12,880 nt of DNA from JARRQB01 sp965368585 (GTDB taxonomy: Bacteria > Pseudomonadota > Gammaproteobacteria > Chromatiales > Chromatiaceae), in the NCBI GenBank assembly GCA_965368585.1, contig CBDUNM010000145.1, forward strand, positions 1 to 12,880, given 5' to 3'. How positions within the stretch are numbered: the stretch's first letter is position 1; each line of letters starts with the position of its first letter. The notes under the pieces are model-generated. The model saw only the letters and a program-made list of their open reading frames with translations, was not told the origin of the DNA and ran no database searches. Shown here one piece after another: positions 7,513 through 12,880 of this stretch. Position numbers and translations under genes: made by a program.

Positions 7513-8004
7513 ATGACCTCGACACCAATTGCCTCGACGCACGTACGCAGCGAGATCGAGCGCTGGAAGACTCGTTTCCCGGAAGATCGCGAGCAGTCGG
7601 CTGTCATTGCTGCTTTACACGCCGTGCAGCACGAAAACAATGGTTACCTAACGACCGAACTTATGGATCAAGTATCAGATTATCTGGGTTTACCGCGCAT
7701 TCACGTGTACGAAGTCGCCACTTTTTATTCGATGTTCGAAACCGAACAAGTCGGTCGGAATAATGTCGCCATCTGCACAAACATCTCGTGCATGCTGCGT
7801 GGCGCCGACGATCTCGTTGAGCACGTAGAAAAAAAGCTGGGTATCAAGCTAGGCGAGAGCACCGCAGATGGTCGTATCTACCTTAAGCGTGAGGAGGAGT
7901 GTTTGGCCGCCTGCTGTGGAGCGCCGATGATGATGGTGAACCATCGGTATTACGAAAGCCTGACCAAAAATCGAGTTGACGAAATTCTGGATGGATTGGA
8001 CTAA
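7513..8004 (+). CDS. nuoE: NADH-quinone oxidoreductase subunit E (24 kDa, 2Fe-2S)
   Basis: NuoE carries the N1a [2Fe-2S] cluster beside NuoF in the peripheral arm of complex I. The 163-residue product has the usual length. The thioredoxin-like fold is preceded by the helical start (FPEDREQSAVIAALHAVQHE) and YLGLPRIHVYEVATFYSMF. The cluster ligands are visible as CTNISC (Cys88, Cys93) and CLAAC (Cys130, Cys134), and GAPMMMVN follows. AGGAG (7501-7505) sits 7 bases before the ATG. The TAA overlaps the nuoF ATG by one base (TAATG), so the two are translationally coupled. Unlike the standard operon, nuoA-D do not precede it within the window. Confidence 0.97.
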   Translation: MTSTPIASTHVRSEIERWKTRFPEDREQSAVIAALHAVQHENNGYLTTELMDQVSDYLGLPRIHVYEVATFYSMFETEQVGRNNVAICTNISCMLRGADDLVEHVEKKLGIKLGESTADGRIYLKREEECLAACCGAPMMMVNHRYYESLTKNRVDEILDGLD

Positions 8005-9308
8005 TGGCACATACGCAAGAGTTGGTTAGTCTTAGTACGGTAAGGTCGGATAGGCCGTGGAAACTGGCGACGTATGAGCGCCACGGTGGATACAGCGCCT
8101 GGCGACGGATTCTAGCTGGCGAGATTTCGCCAGAGCAGGTAATCTGCGCAGTCAAAGAATCGGGTTTGCGTGGTCGCGGCGGCGCCGGATTCCCTACGGG
8201 TTTAAAATGGAGCTTCATGCCTCACGCGGCGACAGTTCAAAAGTACATCGTATGCAATTCAGATGAGAGCGAGCCGGGTACCTGCCACGACCGCGATATT
8301 CTCCGCTACAACCCTCATGCGATTATTGAGGGGATGGCCATTGCCGGATATGCGGTAGGCGCAAGCGTTGGTTACAACTATATCCGCGGCGAATTTATGG
8401 ATGAGCCTTTTCCACGATTTGAGGCTGCCGTCGAAGAGGCGTACGACGCCGGCTTGCTGGGAAAGCGCGTCATGGGATCGGCGATCGATTTTGATCTCTA
8501 TGCGTTCATCGGCGCCGGCGCTTACATATGCGGCGAAGAGACCGCGCTGCTCGAATCGCTGGAAGGCAAGCCAGGCAAGCCGAGGTTTAAACCCCCTTTT
8601 CCGGCCAGTCACGGTCTTTACGGCAAGCCGACCACCATAAACAACGCGCAGACCCTTGCCAGTGTGCCTGCGATATTGCGCAATGGCGCTGACTGGTATG
8701 CCGGCCTGGGATCGGAGAACTCAGGCGGCACGGGGATCTTTTCTGTATCCGGGCATGTGGAGATGCCCGGCAATTACGAGCTACCCATGGGCATTCCGTT
8801 TAAAGACCTCCTGGAAATCAGCGGAGGCGTGCTAGGCGGGCGTCGGCTTAAGGCCGTCATCCCAGGAGGGTCGTCGGTACCCGTTCTTCCGGCAGAGGTC
8901 ATCATGGACTGCACGATGGACTACACATCGCTGCAAAAAGCGGGATCTTCATTCGGTACGGGCGCGGTGATCGTTATGGACGAGACGACCTGCATGGTCA
9001 ATGCACTGCGGCGCGTTTCTCGATTTTACATGTCGGAATCTTGTGGCCAGTGTACGCCTTGCCGCGAAGGCACAGGTTGGCTCTATCGCATGCTGACACG
9101 AATTGTCGAAGGTAAGGGTCGGGAAGACGACCTGGAGACGTTACTAGACGTGGCCAACAAGATCGAAGGACGAACAATCTGCGCGTTGGGCGACGCCGCG
9201 GCGTGGCCGGTACAAAGCTTTCTCAAGTTCTTTCGCCACGAGTTTGAGTACATGGTGCGTAACGGGGGCCGCAGCATAGTGACGGATTTGCGCAAAACAG
9301 CCGCGTAG
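8004..9308 (+). CDS. nuoF: NADH-quinone oxidoreductase subunit F (51 kDa, NADH/FMN site)
   Basis: NuoF binds NADH and FMN and passes electrons into the N3 [4Fe-4S] cluster of complex I. The 434-residue product shows GRGGAGFPTGLKW (57-69), NSDESEPGT (85-93), the IGAGAYICGEETALLESLEG (169-188) segment and RFKPPFPA. The 4Fe-4S ligands are SCGQCTPCREGTGW (Cys347, Cys350, Cys353) plus Cys393 in TICALGDAAAWP. The length and all motifs are complete. nuoG normally follows directly. Here the stop is followed by a hairpin and a convergent deaminase gene, so nuoEF stands as an isolated pair. NuoEF-like modules also occur in NAD-linked formate dehydrogenases and hydrogenases, but the close match to complex I NuoE and NuoF and the absence of such partners favour complex I. 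Confidence 0.97.
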   Translation: MAHTQELVSLSTVRSDRPWKLATYERHGGYSAWRRILAGEISPEQVICAVKESGLRGRGGAGFPTGLKWSFMPHAATVQKYIVCNSDESEPGTCHDRDILRYNPHAIIEGMAIAGYAVGASVGYNYIRGEFMDEPFPRFEAAVEEAYDAGLLGKRVMGSAIDFDLYAFIGAGAYICGEETALLESLEGKPGKPRFKPPFPASHGLYGKPTTINNAQTLASVPAILRNGADWYAGLGSENSGGTGIFSVSGHVEMPGNYELPMGIPFKDLLEISGGVLGGRRLKAVIPGGSSVPVLPAEVIMDCTMDYTSLQKAGSSFGTGAVIVMDETTCMVNALRRVSRFYMSESCGQCTPCREGTGWLYRMLTRIVEGKGREDDLETLLDVANKIEGRTICALGDAAAWPVQSFLKFFRHEFEYMVRNGGRSIVTDLRKTAA

Positions 9309-9329
9309 CAACTTTAAGGCGCTTGAATT

Positions 9330-9357
9330 AACAAGGCGCGTTAAACGCGCCGTTGTT
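9330..9357. terminator. Hairpin between convergent nuoF and deaminase genes
   Basis: GGCGCGT (9335-9341), three bases, ACGCGCC (9345-9351) form a perfect 7-bp GC stem. It is extended by AACAA on the left and TTGTT on the right with one bulged G. It lies 22 bases past the nuoF stop and 51 bases past the deaminase stop, so it probably serves both directions. T runs are short (TTGTT on either side). Confidence 0.7.
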
Positions 9358-9407
9358 CCTGCAACGATTGGACGGCAATTGCTCAGCGACGTCGTTCATT
9401 CGCCGGA

Positions 9408-9860
9408 CTATTGGCGCAGCGCGTTTTGAAACAGCCGATCACACTCACTTTTCAGGACGCCACCAGTGATCCGGCAGGTTACAAACGGCGTCTTGCTCGC
9501 GACCTCCTCAGATAGGATGTTGATTTGTTTCCAACCCATGCGCTGCAAGTCACGAATCGAGGTACCAAACACCACTTCGCGTATGCCTGCCCACATGACG
9601 GCGCCTTGACACATACAGCAGGGCTCCGCCGTTGTATACAGGCACAGTTGATGCCAATCGACCGAAAGTTCGCTGTCCGCATAACGACTGATGGCATCAA
9701 TTTCACCATGTAACACCGGATTTCGATCGCCTTGGTTTACGCCCTTGGCAACAATCTCTCCAGTGCCGGTATCCACGAGGAGTGCCCCGAAAGGCGCGGT
9801 CGGCCGAGTTCGAGCGATCTGGATTGCTCTACGCATGTAGACGTCGTGTTTAACGTTCAT
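9408..9860 (-). CDS. Nucleoside/nucleobase deaminase (CMP/dCMP deaminase-type zinc fold)
   Basis: The 150-residue product has the zinc-deaminase core: PFGALLVDTGTGEIVAKG (23-40), the catalytic HGE (His51, Glu53) in VLHGEIDAI, and PCCMCQGAVMWAGI with Cys81 and Cys84 as zinc ligands. These enzymes hydrolytically deaminate cytosine, guanine or adenosine derivatives. The family includes TadA and guanine deaminase. HGE replaces the more usual HAE of TadA, the LYTTAEPCCMC segment is closer to stand-alone nucleoside deaminases, and the TadA C-terminal region is not clear. I therefore leave the substrate open. The ribosome binding site is weak (AAAAGA). A degraded ORF lies 28 bases upstream on the same strand. 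Confidence 0.87.
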   Translation of the reverse strand: MNVKHDVYMRRAIQIARTRPTAPFGALLVDTGTGEIVAKGVNQGDRNPVLHGEIDAISRYADSELSVDWHQLCLYTTAEPCCMCQGAVMWAGIREVVFGTSIRDLQRMGWKQINILSEEVASKTPFVTCRITGGVLKSECDRLFQNALRQ

Positions 9861-9888
9861 ATTGTCTTTTCAAAGCCCCAAAGCGCGT

Positions 9889-10261
9889 TTAATCAGCCAC
9901 GCAACACTGAACCGATACAGGATGCGTCGCGAGTGCTGTCCCAAGACGGCACCAACGTCGTCGTTCAATTCTAACTCGTTCGTTCGCTGGTTCTTGTCGA
10001 GATCGGTACAAGGCGTCCGCAAGAATTACGGTCAAATCGAGAGGCTCGACGTCCGTTTCGGCAATGCGTTGTCGCGCAGTAAATGTTGGTGTCGTAGGAG
10101 CCGAGCCGTCTCGGCGATGTAAACCTGATCGATTCTCAATTCACCGAGTGGGCTCGCCTCCAACCACACTGTTTTTGTTACGCGGCAGGTCATCGTCGAA
10201 TAGGAGACGGGCCTCTCCAGGATCAAGCGCGGCGCCAGCTTCGATGAAAAGGTCATATTGA
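9889..10261 (-). pseudogene. Probable decayed ORF with two compensating frameshifts, unidentified
   Basis: On the minus strand one frame reads YDLFIEAGAALDPGEARLLF then DDDLPRNKNSVVGGEP and stops. The next frame continues LGELRIDQVYIAETARLLRH then QHLLRDNALPK. The first frame then resumes with TDVEPLDLTVILADALYRSR and QEPANERVRIERRRW, and ends at a TAA at 9889-9891. Each piece has protein-like amphipathic composition and they join end to end, which suggests a former protein of about 120 residues damaged by two indels. I do not recognise the family. A single 74-residue frame from the ATG at 10254-10256 also exists but covers only the middle part sensibly. The rest of the interval up to 10375 is AT-rich. 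Confidence 0.35.
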
Positions 10262-10284
10262 AAGCTTAAATTTGCTCAATGAAC

Positions 10285-10306
10285 ATATTTTGACCAGATA
10301 AAATAT
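10285..10306. promoter_or_regulatory. AT-rich inverted repeat upstream of the miniprotein gene
   Basis: ATATTTT and AAAATAT flank 8 bases, 69 bases before the miniprotein start, inside the most AT-rich patch of the neighbourhood. A TTGACC (10290-10295) falls inside it and could be a -35, though no good -10 follows at 17 bases. It may be an operator or promoter region. This is inference from symmetry only. Confidence 0.25.
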
Positions 10307-10374
10307 TTGAAAAGCCGAAAAACGCATCCATAATTACCATTGTCAAAGACAAAACATGTACATCGAGGTGGAAC

Positions 10375-10494
10375 ATGAACACAAACCGTCAGTCTGCTTG
10401 GGACATCGAAGATCGCCGTTCCTTTCAGTTATCGATCGTTGCCGTGTATGCACCTTTGGTGCTGATGCTGGTTGTCGCTGCGGCCATTTTCTGA
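10375..10494 (+). CDS. 39-residue single-helix membrane miniprotein
   Basis: The ATG at 10375 follows GAGGTGG at a suitable distance. The 39 residues begin with a polar charged stretch (MNTNRQSAWDIEDRRSFQ) and end with one long hydrophobic helix (LSIVAVYAPLVLMLVVAAAI, then F and the TGA at 10492-10494). This is the layout of a small bitopic inner-membrane protein with a short cytosolic head. Codon use and the clean start and stop support a real gene despite the size. It sits 75 bases before the fasciclin gene on the same strand, so the two may share a transcript. No family was recognised. Miniproteins of this kind often act as accessory subunits of larger membrane complexes, but nothing here shows which. 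Confidence 0.6.
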   Translation: MNTNRQSAWDIEDRRSFQLSIVAVYAPLVLMLVVAAAIF

Positions 10495-10569
10495 CGTTCG
10501 GTTTAACCAGACGAGATCGCTTCTCACAGACGTATACACCAACTCAACATTGTCACGAGGACTGCCAAC

Positions 10570-11196
10570 ATGAAAACCTTCTTTCTCTCCGCCGTCACCA
10601 CCGCGCTTGTCTTAACCGGTACCCAACTCGCCGTGGCGGGATCCGGCTGCGGGATGTCCAAGAACAATTACCATCGCGCGATGATGACGCACCACGGGTA
10701 CGGATATCACGGTTACGGCAAGCCACAATCCCATCCGTCCGGTTACTATGGCGAAAACAAAGACGCCATGAAAAAAGGCTACGACAAGCAGTACACGCAA
10801 CCGGTCGCTCAGGCAACACCGACCATCGTCGATGTGGCCGCTTCGGCCGGCTCCTTTAACACGCTGTTGAGCGCGGTTAAGAAGGCCGGGTTGGTCGACA
10901 CGCTCTCAGGCGAAGGTCCGTTTACGGTGTTTGCGCCGACCGACGCCGCGTTTGCCAAATTGCCAGCGGGGACGCTGGAGGCATTATTGGCCGACAAAGA
11001 GAAACTCACCCAAGTGCTCACCTATCATGTCGTCCCTGGTAAGGTGAACGCGAGCGCGGTGAGCGGGATATCGAAGCTTGCCACTGTTGAGGGCAGCGAG
11101 CTCGCCGTCGCCGACATTAAAATCGCGAAGACCGACGTCATGGCCTCAAACGGCATCATTCACGTGATTGACGAAGTACTTATTCCAGAGGCGTAG
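10570..11196 (+). CDS. Secreted fasciclin (FAS1) domain protein with His/Gly/Tyr-rich N-terminus
   Basis: The 208-residue product starts with a Sec signal peptide, MKTFFLSAVTTALVLTGTQL then AVA, with cleavage likely before Gly24. Residues 24-80 are an unusual linker rich in His, Gly and Tyr (HHGYGYHGYG at 41-50, GYYGENKDAMKKGYDKQY). Residues 85-208 form one FAS1 domain: TIVDVAASAGSFNTLLSAVK, the H1 motif GPFTVFAPTDAAFAKLP (116-132), the conserved YH in LTYHVVPGKV (150-159) and the H2 motif NGIIHVIDEVLIP (194-206). FAS1 domains mediate adhesion or carbohydrate binding outside the cell. The lone Cys27 is not in a lipobox. The start is supported by GAGG 9 bases upstream. The linker could bind metal, but that is inference. 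Confidence 0.94.
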   Translation: MKTFFLSAVTTALVLTGTQLAVAGSGCGMSKNNYHRAMMTHHGYGYHGYGKPQSHPSGYYGENKDAMKKGYDKQYTQPVAQATPTIVDVAASAGSFNTLLSAVKKAGLVDTLSGEGPFTVFAPTDAAFAKLPAGTLEALLADKEKLTQVLTYHVVPGKVNASAVSGISKLATVEGSELAVADIKIAKTDVMASNGIIHVIDEVLIPEA

Positions 11197-11220
11197 GCTT
11201 CACATCACCGTGACGGGTTA

Positions 11221-11276
11221 GGGTGTCGTCGCCTCTTAAGCGCGTAACTTCGCGGAACATCGGAGCGACGACACCC
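11221..11276. repeat. 12-bp perfect inverted repeat after the fasciclin gene
   Basis: GGGTGTCGTCGC (11221-11232) and GCGACGACACCC (11265-11276) are perfect reverse complements around a 32-base loop that itself holds two CGCG tetramers. It begins 25 bases past the fasciclin stop. No T run follows, so it is not a standard terminator. It may stabilise the mRNA 3' end, act as a weak terminator, or be part of a repeat element. Confidence 0.5.
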
Positions 11277-11353
11277 GGTTGGCCGGCAAACTCTATCACT
11301 GCCTTTCGGCTTCATTTTCGACGCGACGAGCTCATCTGCGACTTAAAACCGCC

Positions 11354-11616
11354 CTAGCCTGCATGTTGCACCAGCCGATCGAGGACGGGCGGGAATGAAT
11401 CGGCAGGGACGCGGCGCAAGTCCTGTGCGGGGCGCATGCTCGAAAGTACAGTTTGTCCCCCGTCCCCGATCTATCCGGGCCTTCGCTTGCCCAGGCACGC
11501 TGGGACTCGCCCTTCACACAATCCATAGCTATGGCTATGGTTTTCCCACCAGGGCGGAGTCCAAACGCACTTGGCCGGCACGATCATTCCGGATACTGGT
11601 GCAACATGCAGGCCAG
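11354..11616. mobile_element. Candidate miniature inverted-repeat element (263 bp)
   Basis: CCTGCATGTTGCACCAG (11358-11374) returns as its exact reverse complement CTGGTGCAACATGCAGG at 11596-11612. Extending both arms outward by four bases gives 21 bp with one mismatch. The enclosed segment has no convincing gene. It contains GGGACG...CGTCCC, a run GTCCCCCGTCCCCGAT near 11457-11472 and a 12-bp palindrome CCATAGCTATGG (11523-11534). The structure resembles a non-autonomous transposable element, or two inverted copies of a longer repeat. I see no clear target duplication. Its right end lies 63 bases before the membrane-protein start, so it may carry that gene's promoter. Confidence 0.45.
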
Positions 11617-11679
11617 CTGCGGACATCGATCAAGTTATTGCCGATTGCCATCGCACGGCACCCCTCAGGAGAGGCCGCT

Positions 11680-12045
11680 ATGAAACTACTGAACCGACTA
11701 CCCGGCTATCAGCGTTCGCCATATGGGCTGGAATGCCGCATTCTAAAAAAGTTGCCGCTGGCCCTGTTTGGCGTGACCGTTGTGCCTGTGCTGATGGTCT
11801 TATTTACGTCCTGGTACCCACCGGCGGGAGCGGCGCAAGAAGTCGCCAAGCAGCTTCTATTGACCGAAATCTTTGCATGGTCGATCGCGATCACCGGTTG
11901 GACGGCGGTGTTTACGATCGCTCTCGGGTGCGCGATTGTGTGGGTGATGAAAGGCCCGGGTTACGTCGCCGATGCCTACGAGCTGAGCGACGCCGACGAG
12001 CCGCTCGAGCGCAGCGAACGCCCTCCAAAGACGCTTGAGGCGTAG
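11680..12045 (+). CDS. Two-helix membrane protein of unknown function
   Basis: The ATG at 11680 follows AGGAGAGG and gives 121 residues. The frame is open further upstream to 11395, but that extension is Arg/Pro-rich and crosses the inverted-repeat element, so this start is preferred. A basic N-terminus (MKLLNRLPGYQRSPYGLECR) leads into TM1 (about 25-45, LPLALFGVTVVPVLMVLF) and WYPPAG. TM2 (about 64-90, IFAWSIAITGWTAVFTIALG) follows, then MKGPGYVADAYELSDADEP and an acidic tail of about 30 residues. Both ends would lie on the same side of the membrane. I do not recognise a named family. The conserved-looking GPGYVADAYELSDAD motif after TM2 would be a good search key. Confidence 0.8.
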   Translation: MKLLNRLPGYQRSPYGLECRILKKLPLALFGVTVVPVLMVLFTSWYPPAGAAQEVAKQLLLTEIFAWSIAITGWTAVFTIALGCAIVWVMKGPGYVADAYELSDADEPLERSERPPKTLEA

Positions 12046-12269
12046 TGAGGAATGCGACCAAAACTGCCGCGAGGAGAATGACACGAGACGACGCCACCAC
12101 ACTCGGCTACCCTTCATAAGCAACCAATCGTCAGTACTTCTCGTGGCCGGTCTCGCGTGCCGTACTCCGAATTAATAAGGCGTCGTGATGCGGGCGTCGA
12201 AACCGGTCTTGAGACCACTCGGAAAAATGGGCAGCTCAAGCTCAGGTGTCCCTGGCGAAATGACAGTCG

Positions 12270-12880
12270 TGCGGCCGCGGGAAGCTGATAGGGTCCGCGG
12301 CAGTGGGACTGCCAACGAAAGTTATTCGACACGGTCGAGGGCTTTTGGTCGCCTCCAGCAGATTCCGCCGGCGTGATTCCGTTGATCGAATCGCGGGTGC
12401 GATTCTGGTTGTAGTAAGTCTCGAAGTCGACGAGTCTACGTTCCAAGTCGCGGGCGTTCCAGAAAAGCGTGCGATCAAGAAATTCACGGCGAACAGTTCC
12501 GATCAGGCGCTCGACGAAAGGGCGCGATCGTGGAACACAGGGAACGCTTTCGATCTCATCGACATCCAGAATGCGAAGGTTCGCTTTCCATTGGTGGTAT
12601 CGGAAGAGCGGATCATTATCGGCGCTGAGATATCGGGGTTGGTCCGAACCTGACGTCGCTTTGTCGAAAACCACGACGGGTCGCCACCGGGGTCGAACTG
12701 CGCATGATAGTGCTTGGCGAGGAAGCGCCTGACTACGTCCTTATCGATGTATCATCCGAATGCCTTGTTGATCTGTTCTGCGATCCTTGGGCAGCCGAGT
12801 GAAATCGCAGCAACGTTGATGGCTTGAAAACAACGTCGGCCCGCGCGATATGACGCGGATTGAGGAATAACAGCCAGAAA
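12270..12880 (-). pseudogene. DDE (rve-type, IS3/IS481-like) transposase remnant, deleted internally, continues past the right edge
   Basis: From the right edge the minus strand reads CPRIAEQINKAFG, an in-frame TGA (12752-12754), then YIDKDVVRRFLAKHYHAQFD and PGGDPSW. At about 12670 the frame shifts by one and jumps to FDKATSGSDQPRYLSADNDP, followed by WKANLRILDVDEIESVP, RPFVERLIGTVRREFLDRTL, FETYYNQNRTRDSINGITPA and, finally, HCRGPYQLPAAA near 12270. This is an integrase-core transposase with the second Asp (SADND) and the Glu (FVERL) still present. The segment with the first catalytic Asp, about 60 residues in relatives, is missing. The normal stop after QLPAAA is gone and the frame runs on to 12114. 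The element is inactive. Its left terminus probably lies between 12114 and 12270, but I could not fix the terminal repeat. Confidence 0.83.

Noticed and set aside
7367..7516. A 49-residue frame whose stop overlaps the nuoE start as ATGA
   Set aside because: The overlap looks like translational coupling, but there is no good ribosome site, the sequence is not recognisable, and nuoE has its own AGGAG site inside this frame.
10356..10859. A 167-codon plus-strand frame overlapping the miniprotein and fasciclin genes
   Set aside because: Its translation is His/Arg/Cys-rich and patternless, and the alternative frames hold a clear membrane helix and a clear FAS1 protein.
11395..11679. Upstream in-frame extension of the 121-residue membrane protein
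   Set aside because: It is Arg/Pro-rich, overlaps the inverted-repeat module, and a strong AGGAGAGG precedes the internal ATG at 11680.
1..12880. CRISPR array, rRNA or intact insertion sequence
   Set aside because: No regularly spaced direct repeats, no rRNA-like stretch and no complete transposase with paired ends were found.

Overview
The window looks like a chromosomal segment of a gammaproteobacterium with roughly balanced to moderately high GC. The evidence is an E. coli-type Nei, a canonical FtsH, and NuoE/NuoF of proteobacterial type. I cannot name the genus. Genes sit in short blocks separated by long non-coding stretches that contain gene remnants (a short-chain dehydrogenase, an unidentified ORF, a transposase). 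This suggests ongoing gene decay and rearrangement.

Layout: (1) Positions 1-3168, minus strand, hold a compact three-gene run: an ABC1/COQ8-like atypical kinase, a cryptochrome/photolyase that overlaps it by 20 bases, and 7 bases later the first 84 residues of a deoxyribodipyrimidine photolyase-related protein that continues past the left edge. (2) 3181-3650 is a decayed short-chain dehydrogenase with a palindrome at its start. (3) 3754-3887 encodes a very short secreted Gly/Tyr-rich peptide that is readable only through a -1 shift at a C CCA AAA heptamer. (4) nei (3914-4732, plus) converges on ftsH (4856-6775, minus) with a strong terminator between them. A sigma-32-like promoter lies upstream of ftsH. 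(5) After about 700 bases without a recognisable gene come nuoE and nuoF (7513-9308), joined by a one-base overlap, but nuoG and the rest of complex I do not follow. (6) A convergent nucleoside deaminase (9408-9860) is separated from nuoF by a hairpin terminator and preceded by a degraded ORF. (7) 10375-12045, plus strand: a 39-residue membrane miniprotein, a secreted fasciclin-domain protein with a His/Gly/Tyr-rich N-terminus, a 12-bp perfect inverted repeat, a 263-bp module bounded by 21-bp near-perfect inverted repeats, and a two-helix membrane protein. (8) The right edge carries an internally deleted DDE transposase.

Functionally the left half is rich in DNA repair (two photolyase-family genes and the oxidised-base glycosylase Nei), next to a quinone-associated kinase family member and the membrane protease FtsH. 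The nuoEF pair would form the NADH-oxidising tip of complex I and must find its partners elsewhere in the genome, or serve another NADH-dependent enzyme. No CRISPR array, rRNA or tRNA was seen. The least explained elements are the frameshifted Gly/Tyr peptide, the inverted-repeat module at 11354-11616 and the orphan nuoEF pair.
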